From Erwinia typographi (lineage in GTDB: Bacteria; Pseudomonadota; Gammaproteobacteria; Enterobacterales; Enterobacteriaceae), in the NCBI RefSeq assembly GCF_000773975.1, contig NZ_JRUQ01000012.1:1-55029 (forward strand): 55,029 nucleotides of DNA. The letters run 5' to 3'. The position numbers were made by a program, and so were the translations under genes. Positions 8,606 through 16,854 of this stretch are shown here, one piece after another. Numbering within the stretch: the first letter of the stretch is position 1; each line of letters opens with the position of its first letter. Under the pieces are notes generated by a model. That model searched no databases. It was not told where the DNA came from and saw nothing but the letters and a program-made list of their open reading frames with translations.

Positions 8606-9168
8606 TGAGAGTGATTGCCGCGGCCGCACTGGCCCTGCTGCTGGTCGGCTGTGCCAGCAAACCCAACGATAATCAGCCCGAAGCGTGGCTTAAGCCAGGG
8701 GTGAAGGTCGCCTTGCCCGCGCCCGGCATCGATCCGGCCTTCAGTCAGCAGCAGCTGCTGACCGGGACCTTCAAGGGGAAACAGCAGTCTTTACTGGTTC
8801 TGCTGAGCGCCGATCGGCAGCAGCTAACCCTGGCCGGCCTCTCTTCGCTGGGCATCAGGCTGTTCAGGGTGAGCTATGATCGCAGCGGTATCCACACCGA
8901 GCAGTCAATCGTGCTGCCGGAGATGCCGCCAGCCAGCCAGGTGCTGGCCGATATTATGCTGAGCCACTGGCCCGTAGCCGCCTGGCAGCCGCGCCTGCCG
9001 CAGGGATGGACCTTAGCCGACCACGGCGACCGGCGTCAATTGCGTGACGATCGCGGCACGCTGATTACCGAAATTCGCTACCTGCAGCGCGGGTCGCAGC
9101 GTGAGCCGGTCAGCATTCAGCAGTTTGCTTTTGGCTACCATATTCTTATTCAACAGCTGGACTCCTGA
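8602..9168 (+). CDS. apeN: APE cluster outer-membrane lipoprotein (DUF3261-like, ApeN-like)
   Basis: A 188-residue lipoprotein: an N-terminal hydrophobic signal ends in the lipobox LLVGC with the lipidated cysteine at C17, followed by Ala-Ser, which favours sorting to the outer membrane. The mature part has no catalytic motif I recognise; beta-rich, basic segments (LQRGSQREPVSIQQ) would fit a lipid-receiving, LolB-like partner. It overlaps apeM by four bases and the next ketosynthase start by one. As the partner of a LolA-like carrier and an MMPL pump it may accept the polyene lipid at the outer membrane; this is inferred from context. Confidence 0.75.
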   Translation: MMRVIAAAALALLLVGCASKPNDNQPEAWLKPGVKVALPAPGIDPAFSQQQLLTGTFKGKQQSLLVLLSADRQQLTLAGLSSLGIRLFRVSYDRSGIHTEQSIVLPEMPPASQVLADIMLSHWPVAAWQPRLPQGWTLADHGDRRQLRDDRGTLITEIRYLQRGSQREPVSIQQFAFGYHILIQQLDS

Positions 9169-10325
9169 TGATCTACATTTCAGCGGTCGGTATGCTCAGC
9201 GCGCTGGGCAACGACATGGCGACCACCGCAGAGAACCTGGCGCGTAACGAGGCTCCCGGTATGCGGCCGGACAGCGGCTGGCTGCTGCACGGTAAGCCCT
9301 GCTGGACCGGCAGAGTGGATGCCGCGTTGCCAGATATTCCCCCGGCGCTTGCCGCCCATCGCAGCCGTAATAATCAGCTGCTGCTGGCCGCTTTGCAGCA
9401 AATTCAGCCGCAGGTCAGTGAGGCGATTGAGACGTACGGCCATGACCGCGTCGCCATCGTGCTGGGCACCAGCACCTCCGGGCTGAACGAAGCCGACTCG
9501 CAGGTCGCTGTCTGCGCGGAAGGCTATCACTACTATCAGCAGGAGCTGGGCGATCCCTCGCGCTTTCTCGCCAGCTATCTGCGGCTGTCCGGCCCGGCTT
9601 ATACCCTTTCAACCGCCTGTTCTTCCAGCGCCAGAGCGATCGTTAGCGGTAAGCGGCTGATTGAGTGCGGGCTGGCTGACGTGGCGATCGTGGGCGGTGC
9701 AGACACCCTGAGCCGTATGCCGATCAACGGCTTTGACAGCCTTGAATCCCTTTCAGCAGAGCGGTGCGCGCCGTTCAGTAAACAGCGCAGCGGCATCAGC
9801 ATCGGTGAGGGCGCCGCGCTGATGCTGTTGACTAAAACGCCACATGAAGTGGCGATATCCGGCGTGGGAGAGTCTTCCGACGCCTGGCATATGTCTGCAC
9901 CGCATCCCGCAGGAGAAGGAGCCATCCGCGCTATTGAGATGGCGCTGAAGCAGGCGAAGCTGGCCGCCGGCGCGCTGGGGTACATCAATTTGCACGGTAC
10001 GGCAACGCGGCTGAACGACAAAATTGAAGCTGAGGTGGTCAGCAAGATTTTCGGCGAAACCATTCCCTGTAGTTCGACCAAGCATCTTACCGGGCATACG
10101 CTGGGCGCTGCCGGTATTTGCGAAGCCGCGCTGTGCTGGCTGATCCTCACGCAGTCCGTAGCGCTGCCGCCGCAGGATTTCACCCTGAGCGGGCAGGATG
10201 ATACGCTGGCCGCCTGTGGGCTGCTGTTACAGGCCAGGCCGCTGGCGGGAAGCGCCGTGATGACGAACTCTTTTGCCTTTGGCGGCAACAATACCTGCCT
10301 GATACTGGAAAAGCATGATGGTTAA
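9168..10325 (+). CDS. apeO: Beta-ketoacyl-ACP synthase, first (ApeO-like)
   Basis: A 385-residue thiolase-fold ketosynthase with a complete active site: C151 in STACSSSARA, H276 in NLHGTAT, K305 and H310 in KHLTGHTLG. It should perform decarboxylative Claisen condensation of malonyl-ACP with the growing chain. In the characterised APE system ApeO pairs with the chain-length factor ApeC; an ApeC gene is not in this window and would lie upstream. The ATG overlaps the lipoprotein stop and the gene ends 11 bases inside the next. Confidence 0.85.
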   Translation: MIYISAVGMLSALGNDMATTAENLARNEAPGMRPDSGWLLHGKPCWTGRVDAALPDIPPALAAHRSRNNQLLLAALQQIQPQVSEAIETYGHDRVAIVLGTSTSGLNEADSQVAVCAEGYHYYQQELGDPSRFLASYLRLSGPAYTLSTACSSSARAIVSGKRLIECGLADVAIVGGADTLSRMPINGFDSLESLSAERCAPFSKQRSGISIGEGAALMLLTKTPHEVAISGVGESSDAWHMSAPHPAGEGAIRAIEMALKQAKLAAGALGYINLHGTATRLNDKIEAEVVSKIFGETIPCSSTKHLTGHTLGAAGICEAALCWLILTQSVALPPQDFTLSGQDDTLAACGLLLQARPLAGSAVMTNSFAFGGNNTCLILEKHDG

Positions 10326-10791
10326 CTACAAGAGCGCGGCAGCATATCTGCCGCACGATGCGCCAATGGTGCTGCTGGACAGGGTGCTTTCCGTCAGCGA
10401 CGAAAGCGCCTGCTGCGAGGTGACGGTTGGCGAGGGGGTACTGGCCCCGTTTCTCACTGCTCAGGGCGATCTACCCGCCTGGTTTGGTATCGAAATCATT
10501 GCCCAAACCATCGGCGTCTGGGCGGGCTGGCATGGCCGCCAGGTCGACGATTTAAAGCCGTCGCCGGGGATGCTGCTTGGCGGCCGTGGCTATCGCTGCG
10601 AGGCTGCCGCGTTTCCCGCTGGATCAACGCTGAAGGTGAGCATCACTCTGCTGATGCGCGACGAAAAAATTGGCAGCTTTGACGGGCAGATTACGATTGA
10701 TGGCGAGCGCTACGCCAGCGGCAGGCTGAATACCTATCAGCCCGACCGGGAAGAATTACACCAACTTTTGCAACAGGGTAACAACGGATGA
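10315..10791 (+). CDS. apeP: Hot-dog 3-hydroxyacyl-ACP dehydratase partner (ApeP-like)
   Basis: A 158-residue hot-dog protein similar to the COG4706 predicted 3-hydroxylacyl-ACP dehydratases. LPHDAPMVLLDRVL near the start is typical, and WFGIEIIAQTIGVWAGW is the central helix of the fold. It lacks the GHFPxxP signature of the first dehydratase, consistent with a non-identical dimer partner. Two ATG codons lie at 10315 and 10318; either would serve. It overlaps apeO by 11 bases and apeQ by 4. Confidence 0.78.
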   Translation: MMVNYKSAAAYLPHDAPMVLLDRVLSVSDESACCEVTVGEGVLAPFLTAQGDLPAWFGIEIIAQTIGVWAGWHGRQVDDLKPSPGMLLGGRGYRCEAAAFPAGSTLKVSITLLMRDEKIGSFDGQITIDGERYASGRLNTYQPDREELHQLLQQGNNG

Positions 10792-11519
10792 CGCGTTCTG
10801 TACTGGTCACGGGCGGCAGCAAGGGCATTGGCAGGGCGATAGCTCTGCGCCTGGCCGCCGAAGGATTCACCGTCGTTGTGCATTATCATAGCGACCGCGC
10901 TGGCGCGGAGGAGACCCTGCGCCAGCTGCAACAGGCTGGCGGCCAGGGCCGTGTCCTGGGGTTTGATATCGCTCATCGGGAAGAGTGCCGCACGCTGATT
11001 GAGCAGGATATTGCCGCAGCGGGCGCCTACTACGGCGTGGTCAGCAACGCGGGGATAACCCGTGACGGCGCGTTCCCCGCCTTGAGCGAGGATGACTGGG
11101 ACAGCGTCATTCATACCAATCTCGACAGCTTCTATAACGTGATCCACCCGTGCATTATGCCAATGATCGGCCTGCGTCAGGGGGGCCGCATTATTACGCT
11201 GTCGTCGGTCTCCGGGCTGATGGGCAATCGCGGCCAGGTCAACTACAGCGCAGCCAAAGCAGGGATTATCGGCGCGACCAAGGCGCTGGCTATCGAGCTG
11301 GCTAAGCGGAAAATCACCGTCAACTGCATTGCGCCGGGGCTGATTGATACCGGAATGATCCGGATGGAACCCCTGGCCGTAGAGGAAGCGATGAAGATGA
11401 TCCCGATGAAGCGAATGGGCCAGGCAGAGGAAGTGGCCGGGCTGGCAAGCTATCTGATGTCGGATATTGCTGGTTACGTCACCCGCCAGGTGATTTCGAT
11501 TAATGGGGGCATGCTGTGA
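10788..11519 (+). CDS. apeQ: 3-ketoacyl-ACP reductase (ApeQ-like, FabG family)
   Basis: A 243-residue short-chain dehydrogenase/reductase that reduces 3-ketoacyl-ACP with NADPH. The cofactor motif TGGSKGIG sits at the N-terminus, NAG follows in SNAGITRDG, and the catalytic residues are S140, Y153 and K157 (YSAAK). Its length matches FabG. The start overlaps apeP (ATGA) and the stop overlaps the next GTG. Together with the ketosynthases and dehydratases it completes one round of polyene elongation; no enoyl reductase is present, in keeping with retained double bonds. Confidence 0.87.
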   Translation: MTRSVLVTGGSKGIGRAIALRLAAEGFTVVVHYHSDRAGAEETLRQLQQAGGQGRVLGFDIAHREECRTLIEQDIAAAGAYYGVVSNAGITRDGAFPALSEDDWDSVIHTNLDSFYNVIHPCIMPMIGLRQGGRIITLSSVSGLMGNRGQVNYSAAKAGIIGATKALAIELAKRKITVNCIAPGLIDTGMIRMEPLAVEEAMKMIPMKRMGQAEEVAGLASYLMSDIAGYVTRQVISINGGML

Positions 11520-12748
11520 TCCGCCGCGTAGTGGTGACCGGGATGGGCGGCGTAACCGCCTTCGGCAACGACTGGCCATCGATTTCAGCAAGAATGCGGG
11601 CGGGACGCAACGCGGTACGCAGGATGCCGGAGTGGCAGGTTTACGACGGGCTGAATACGCTGCTGGGCGCGCCGGTCGACGATTTTACGCTGCCGGAGCA
11701 CTACACCCGCAAGCGCATCCGCTCGATGGGCCGGGTTTCGCTGATGGCGACCCGCGCCAGCGAACTGGCGCTGGCGCAGGCAGGCCTGCTGGAGGCCGCA
11801 GTGCTGACCAGTGGCGAAACCGGCATTGCCTACGGTTCCTCAACCGGCAGCACCGGCCCGGTGAGTGAGTTCGCCACCATGCTGACTGAGAAGCATACCA
11901 ATAACATTACCGGCACCACTTATGTGCAGATGATGCCGCACACGGCAGCGGTGAATACCGGCCTGTTTTTTGGCCTGCGCGGCAGGGTGATCCCTACTTC
12001 CAGCGCCTGCACTTCCGGCAGCCAGGCGATTGGCTATGCGTGGGAAGCCATTCGCCACGGTTATCAGACGGTGATGGTGGCTGGCGGCGCTGAAGAGCTT
12101 TGTCCTTCCGAAGCGGCCGTCTTTGATACGCTGTTTGCCACCAGCCAGCGCAACGACGCGCCGGAAACCACGCCTTCACCGTTCGACAAAAAGCGTGATG
12201 GTCTGGTGATCGGCGAGGGAGCCGGTACGCTAGTGCTGGAAGAGCTGGAACATGCGCAGGCGCGCGGCGCAACGATCTATGCCGAAATTGTGGGCTTCCA
12301 CACCAACTGCGATGCGGCACACATTACTCAGCCGCAGCGTGAAACGATGCAGATTTGCATTGAGGGCGCGCTGCGGATTGCGGGACTGAAGGCGGAAGAG
12401 ATTGGCTATATCAATGCCCACGGCACGGCCACCGATCGGGGGGATGTGGCCGAGAGTCTGGCAACGGCCGCCGTGTTCGGCAACCGTACGCCTGTCTCCT
12501 CTTTTAAGAGCTATTTCGGCCATACGCTGGGAGCCTGCGGCGCGCTGGAGGCGTGGCTGAGCATTGAGATGATGCGGGAAGGCTGGTTCGCGCCAACCCT
12601 GAATCTGACCGAGCCAGCGGTAGATTGCGGCAGCTTAGATTACATCATGCACCAACCGCGCGAGCTGCAAACCGATTATATCCAGTCAAATAATTTTGCC
12701 TTCGGCGGCATTAACACTTCGCTGATCTTCCGCCGCTGGAGGGAGTAG
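11516..12748 (+). CDS. apeR: Beta-ketoacyl-ACP synthase, second (ApeR-like, FabF type)
   Basis: A 410-residue ketosynthase with C165 in SSACTSGSQA, H302 in NAHGTATD and H336 in SYFGHTLGACG, so it appears active. It is longer than and distinct from apeO and closer to FabF. In the studied APE system ApeR acts as a separate homodimeric ketosynthase, likely for an initial or special condensation. The start is GTG at 11516, overlapping the apeQ stop. It is the last gene of the cluster: a 140-base gap with its own promoter and Fur site follows. No clear terminator is visible after it. Confidence 0.85.
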   Translation: MIRRVVVTGMGGVTAFGNDWPSISARMRAGRNAVRRMPEWQVYDGLNTLLGAPVDDFTLPEHYTRKRIRSMGRVSLMATRASELALAQAGLLEAAVLTSGETGIAYGSSTGSTGPVSEFATMLTEKHTNNITGTTYVQMMPHTAAVNTGLFFGLRGRVIPTSSACTSGSQAIGYAWEAIRHGYQTVMVAGGAEELCPSEAAVFDTLFATSQRNDAPETTPSPFDKKRDGLVIGEGAGTLVLEELEHAQARGATIYAEIVGFHTNCDAAHITQPQRETMQICIEGALRIAGLKAEEIGYINAHGTATDRGDVAESLATAAVFGNRTPVSSFKSYFGHTLGACGALEAWLSIEMMREGWFAPTLNLTEPAVDCGSLDYIMHQPRELQTDYIQSNNFAFGGINTSLIFRRWRE

Positions 12749-12808
12749 AGCAGAAATATCATTCTCTTAAGCCAATAAAGACAGGTTTGATTTTTGAGCA
12801 TTTTCAGC

Positions 12809-12836
12809 TTGCATTCTGGAATCTTCTGAGCATAAT
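12809..12836 (+). promoter_or_regulatory. Candidate sigma-70 promoter of the TonB receptor gene
   Basis: TTGCAT and CATAAT are separated by 16 bases. The start point would fall near 12843, directly against the Fur box, so an iron-loaded repressor could block the polymerase. The -10 matches five of six consensus bases; the -35 is weaker. Confidence 0.5.
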
Positions 12837-12847
12837 CGCAATCCGAA

Positions 12848-12862
12848 TAATAATTATTATCA
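12848..12862 (+). promoter_or_regulatory. Fur box
   Basis: TAATAATTATTATCA matches the 7-1-7 Fur consensus TGATAATNATTATCA at all but one of the specified positions. It lies 27-41 bases before the receptor start codon and next to a candidate promoter, so the receptor is probably repressed by Fur with iron. Confidence 0.8.
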
Positions 12863-12888
12863 ATTGCGTTTATTGTCAGGGGATCGTA

Positions 12889-15090
12889 ATGGCATTGAAA
12901 AGAACAGGTAAAAACGGCTTCAAATTAACCTTGCTGGCGGCATTGACGGGATCCGTCATTGCGCCGGCGATGGCCGCTACTGGCGACAGCAGCAGTAAAA
13001 CCGCAACCACGCAAGACACCATGACGGTGACGGCAAAGCCGGATGATAACTTCAAACCCGGCGGCGACCAGCTGGTTCCGGCCTACCTTGATGGGCCGGT
13101 CGCTAACGGCGGCCGACTCGGTATGCTGGGCGAGCAGGAGGCGAAAAACGTCCCGTTTAACGTTATCGGCTACACCAGTAAAATGATTCAGGATCAGCAG
13201 GCCACCACGATTAAGGATGTGGTGGCTAACGATGCTTCCGTGCAGAACGTGCAGGGCTACGGCAACTTTGCCGAAACCTACCGCATCCGGGGATTCGATC
13301 TGGATGGCGATGATATGACGTTTGGCGGCCTGTCTGGCGTGATGCCGCGTCAGGTTGTCTCTACACAAATGATTGACCGCGTGGAAGTTTTCAAAGGCTC
13401 GAATGCGCTGATTAATGGTGCAGCCACTTCTGGCGTCGGTGGGATGATCAACCTTGAACCGAAACATGCTGAAGACACGCCTCTGACCCGGGTTGGCGTG
13501 GATTACACGTCTTCTTCGCAGGTAGGCACTACCCTCGATGTCGGCCGCCGCTTCGGTGACAATAACCAGTGGGGCGTGCGGGTTAACCTGCTGCATCGCG
13601 AGGGCGAAACGGCCATCGACAACGAAAAACGCCGCGCAACTCTGGCTTCCATCGGACTGGATTATCGCGGTGACAAACTGCGGACCTCGCTGGATTTGGG
13701 CTATCAGAAGCAGGAATATCACGGTGGTCGCCTGGGCGTAAACATCAGCAAGGTTGATTTTATCCCTGAAGTTCCGCGCGCCACCAGCAACTACAGCCAG
13801 GACTGGGTATACAGCAATCTCGAAAGCGAATTCGGCATGGCCCGTGCGGAATACGATATCGCGCCGGACTGGACGCTCTACGGCGCGATGGGCGGACAGC
13901 ATTCGCATGAAACCGGGGCTTACGCCTCGCCTAAGCTGACCGACGAAGACGGATCGGCTACCATTGGCCGTATGGACACCAACAAATATATCGATGCTTT
14001 CAGCGGCATGGGCGGGGTTCGCGGCAAATTTAATACCGGCGTGGTCAGCCACAGCGTTAACGTCGGCTATGCTGCGCAGACTACGCGCAACAAAACCTCT
14101 TATGGTATGGCGCTGACGACTAAAGACACCAATATTTACGATACTTCCGACGTGTCTGCGCCAACCAACACCTATTTTGGCGGCGATCTTGACGATCCGC
14201 GTCCAACCAGTCGCGTTCGTACTGAAGGCCTGCTGCTTTCCGATACGCTGGGCTTCATTGATGACAAAGTGCTGCTGACCGTAGGCGCACGTCATCAGAA
14301 AGTGGTGGTGCGTAACTATGCCTACGGCACCGCGATTGAAGATACCGACTCCCGCTTCACTAAATCACGCTGGACGCCGGGCTATGGCCTGGTGGTGAAA
14401 CCGTGGGAAACCGTGTCGTTCTACGCTAACCATATTGAGGCGTTACAGCCGGGTGATACCGCTTCCAACACGGCCCTCAACGCTGGGCAGGTAACGGGCA
14501 TTTCGCTGTCCAAACAAAATGAAGTGGGCATGAAGGTCGATTATGGTCGCATTGGCGGATCGCTGGCGCTTTTTGAAATCAAAAAGCCGACCGGCATCAT
14601 CAATCAGCAAACCAACGTGTTTGGCCTGTACGGCGAACAGCGTAACCGGGGCGTTGAGCTGAACGTCTTTGGCGAGCCTATGTATGGCGTGCGTCTCAAC
14701 GGCAGCGCGACCTGGCTGGACCCGAAGATGAGCAAAACCGAAGATGGCACCTATGACGGCAAAAACGCCATCGGCGTGGCGAACTTCTACACGGTGCTGA
14801 GCGCGGAATATGACATCAAACCGGTTGAAGGGCTGACGGCTCTGGCGCGCCTGACCCACTCCGGGTCGCAGTATGCTGACGAGGCCAACACCAAAAAGCT
14901 GGACAGTTACACCACGCTCGATCTGGGGATGCGCTACCGGATGAAGGTCCAGCAGAACGATCTGACCTGGCGTCTGGGTGTTGAGAACGTCACCAACGAG
15001 AAGTACTGGTCCGGCGTGGAAAGCAACGGCACCTACATTTATCAGGGCGACCCGCGAGAGCTTAAACTCTCACTCACCTACGATTTCTAA
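12889..15090 (+). CDS. TonB-dependent siderophore receptor
   Basis: A 733-residue outer-membrane receptor: signal peptide (residues 1-29, ending APAMA), a TonB-box-like DTMTVTA, a plug domain (about 80-200 with VEVFKGSNALINGAATSGVGGMIN) and a 22-strand-type barrel ending in a terminal Phe (LTYDF). It would import an iron siderophore with energy from TonB-ExbBD. The style of the plug recalls ferrichrome/FcuA-type receptors, but the substrate cannot be fixed. An in-frame TTG at 12787 would place isoleucine-rich residues and the Fur box inside the protein; the ATG at 12889 with AGGGG upstream is right. No siderophore synthesis or ABC genes adjoin it. Confidence 0.88.
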   Translation: MALKRTGKNGFKLTLLAALTGSVIAPAMAATGDSSSKTATTQDTMTVTAKPDDNFKPGGDQLVPAYLDGPVANGGRLGMLGEQEAKNVPFNVIGYTSKMIQDQQATTIKDVVANDASVQNVQGYGNFAETYRIRGFDLDGDDMTFGGLSGVMPRQVVSTQMIDRVEVFKGSNALINGAATSGVGGMINLEPKHAEDTPLTRVGVDYTSSSQVGTTLDVGRRFGDNNQWGVRVNLLHREGETAIDNEKRRATLASIGLDYRGDKLRTSLDLGYQKQEYHGGRLGVNISKVDFIPEVPRATSNYSQDWVYSNLESEFGMARAEYDIAPDWTLYGAMGGQHSHETGAYASPKLTDEDGSATIGRMDTNKYIDAFSGMGGVRGKFNTGVVSHSVNVGYAAQTTRNKTSYGMALTTKDTNIYDTSDVSAPTNTYFGGDLDDPRPTSRVRTEGLLLSDTLGFIDDKVLLTVGARHQKVVVRNYAYGTAIEDTDSRFTKSRWTPGYGLVVKPWETVSFYANHIEALQPGDTASNTALNAGQVTGISLSKQNEVGMKVDYGRIGGSLALFEIKKPTGIINQQTNVFGLYGEQRNRGVELNVFGEPMYGVRLNGSATWLDPKMSKTEDGTYDGKNAIGVANFYTVLSAEYDIKPVEGLTALARLTHSGSQYADEANTKKLDSYTTLDLGMRYRMKVQQNDLTWRLGVENVTNEKYWSGVESNGTYIYQGDPRELKLSLTYDF

Positions 15091-15096
15091 TCGTCA

Positions 15097-15126
15097 CGGG
15101 CCGCGAAAGCGGCTCGTTTGCTTTTT
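15097..15126 (+). terminator. Rho-independent terminator of the TonB receptor gene
   Basis: A GC-rich hairpin (GGGCCGC, GAAA loop, GCGGCTC) begins seven bases after the receptor stop and is followed by a T-rich tail. Confidence 0.75.
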
Positions 15127-15250
15127 AATATAAATAAAATGCGATAATAACCGTGGGGATTATTTGTGCGCTCTCCGCGAGACAGCTCGCGAAAAACGGC
15201 GCGGAAAAGCGCTATCCGTACAGACTAACTCTTTTCTCAGGGTATTACTG

Positions 15251-15259
15251 TGCTATAGT
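15251..15259 (+). promoter_or_regulatory. Candidate extended -10 promoter
   Basis: TGCTATAGT is an extended -10 element (TGn plus TATAGT, five of six consensus bases) about 90 bases before a 46-codon open frame. No good -35 is seen, as is common for extended -10 promoters. Confidence 0.45.
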
Positions 15260-15349
15260 ACAGGCTCCGGTTGCGTCCAGTGAAGGCGCGATCCTTAACA
15301 ATTTCTGGCATTGAACACCGGACGTTTTGCCAGCAGATGATAAATAATA

Positions 15350-15490
15350 ATGAGCCAACGTCCTGATAACGACTACTCCGGTGAATCCCGCCTGCCGCTG
15401 GATGATGCGCAGTTTGCTATTGTGGCACTTGCCATCACCTCGTTTACACTGATCGCCTTCGTGCTGGTGATTACGCTGTGGATGACCTGA
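15350..15490 (+). CDS. Small single-span membrane protein, unrecognised
   Basis: A 46-residue open frame with a protein-like design: a polar, acidic N-terminal half (MSQRPDNDYSGES, then LPLDDAQ) and one hydrophobic helix of about 21 residues (from FAIVALAITSF to ITLWM), ending at the membrane. It fills the gap between the receptor terminator and the convergent glycosidase-like gene and has a candidate extended -10 promoter upstream. The ribosome binding site is poor. I do not recognise a family; the amphiphilic layout and strong codon choice (CTG, GCC, ATC) make chance less likely. Confidence 0.5.
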   Translation: MSQRPDNDYSGESRLPLDDAQFAIVALAITSFTLIAFVLVITLWMT

Positions 15491-15543
15491 CCACGCTGCT
15501 GTTTTGCCGCTTTCCCTCGTATTGACTCTGCCTCGCTGTCGCT

Positions 15544-16698
15544 TTAATCCCTCTGCTTCAATTTAATTTGCTGGCTGCGAATTTCCAGCGCATAAGGTTC
15601 GTAAATCGTCCGGTTACCGTTGGCATCCGGCAGGCCAAACAGGCCGCCCGGCGAGCGGCGATCGTCGGCCCAGGCGGGGTAATCTACCGCAGGAAAAATT
15701 GAAATTCCCTCAACCTCAATCCCCCGATCCATCGCCAGGTCAACCTGTCCGATAACGTCCTTCAGCCACGGCAGTCGCATCTCGCCTTCGGCGCCGGTTT
15801 CGGCAATCAGCAGCGGACGCTGATAGCGCTGCCAGACTTCTTCCAGCAGGGAGGAGAGCGGCCGGTATTCAGGCTGATGAGCCTGCAGCGGGTCGCCGTT
15901 AATGAACCACTGATTATCCGGGTACCAGGTCAGGCCGATGATATCGAGCAGCGAGGGATCGCCGCCCAGCTCTGGATTCAGGCGGCCGCTCAGCATATCC
16001 CAGGCATCAAACTGGGCCTGATGCTGCTGGCTGGCCGCCTGGCGACCTTCGGCGCTTTTTTGCTGGGTGGCGACATTGACCAGCGGATCGGTCAGCACGA
16101 ACCTTGCCGCTGGCAGCACCTGTCTGATGGCGCGCATAGCCGCAATGGAAGCGCTTACCAGCTGCTGCTTAAGTTCTCTTCCTCGCCCGGTCACGCCAGG
16201 ATTAAACCAGGCGACGTCGGCTCCGGCCCACGACCAGAAAGAAATCTGATTCACTGGAGTAAAGAAGGGGGCGGTGAAGCCTTCATCACGCATCAGGCAG
16301 GCCGCCGCATGGGCAAACGCCGCAAAACGATCGATAAACTGTGGCTGCCAGATATTCAGCCCGTCTGGCCAGCCAAAGTGCGCCAGCTCCCAAATGATCT
16401 CAATGTCCTGGCTGCGGGCGGCTTGCAGCATGGGTAAAAACGTCGACCAGTCGTACTCTCCCGGCGTTTTCTCGATCAGATACCAGCGCACGCCATCCCG
16501 CGCGGTAAACAGGTGTTCCGTAGCCAGCCTGGCGTAATCCTTTTCCAGCAGCGTATCGTGGCCGCTGTTGACCACCATGTCTATGCGCTTACCTTCAGCC
16601 CGGCAGGCCGTTGAGCAGGCAAAGCTGCCCTGATAAAAGCTTTTAAACAGCCGGGGAGCGTGGCGCAGGGGAAGTTGATTCTGCGTTTCGTTATTCAT
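15544..16698 (-). CDS. Glycoside hydrolase clan A-like (family 1-like) protein
   Basis: A 384-residue cytoplasmic protein with the look of a GH1/clan A (beta/alpha)8 barrel: WYLIEKTPGEYDWS (71-85), IIWELAHFGWPDGLN (101-115), TPVNQISFWSW (147-157), DIIGLTWYP (252-260) and IAETGAEG (298-305). E300 fits the catalytic nucleophile. At the acid/base position, where clan A enzymes have Asn-Glu, this protein has N150-Q151. It might therefore be a transglycosidase-like, assisted or non-catalytic member. There is no signal peptide. The ribosome binding site GAGGAAA is good. Neighbours (convergent small gene, divergent clsC) do not reveal a substrate. Confidence 0.65.
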   Translation of the reverse strand: MNNETQNQLPLRHAPRLFKSFYQGSFACSTACRAEGKRIDMVVNSGHDTLLEKDYARLATEHLFTARDGVRWYLIEKTPGEYDWSTFLPMLQAARSQDIEIIWELAHFGWPDGLNIWQPQFIDRFAAFAHAAACLMRDEGFTAPFFTPVNQISFWSWAGADVAWFNPGVTGRGRELKQQLVSASIAAMRAIRQVLPAARFVLTDPLVNVATQQKSAEGRQAASQQHQAQFDAWDMLSGRLNPELGGDPSLLDIIGLTWYPDNQWFINGDPLQAHQPEYRPLSSLLEEVWQRYQRPLLIAETGAEGEMRLPWLKDVIGQVDLAMDRGIEVEGISIFPAVDYPAWADDRRSPGGLFGLPDANGNRTIYEPYALEIRSQQIKLKQRD

Positions 16699-16854
16699 CG
16701 CATTTCCTCTTCACTGGAGCTATCTCAATGCACCCGGCTAAGTCTAGACTAAATGGCATCTCAGGCGGCAATCAGAACAGTCGCATGACAATGAGAGCCA
16801 ACAGCCCTGATAATGAACGCAGCAGGAATCTCTCTTTCGAACTAAGGATCCTTA

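Noticed and set aside
12787..12888. N-terminal extension of the TonB receptor from a TTG
   Set aside because: It would translate the Fur box into an isoleucine run and displace the signal peptide; ATG 12889 has a proper ribosome binding site.
12925..14295. A 456-codon open frame antisense to the TonB receptor
   Set aside because: It mirrors a strongly coding receptor gene, has no ribosome binding site and no recognisable domain; a shadow of high-GC coding sequence.
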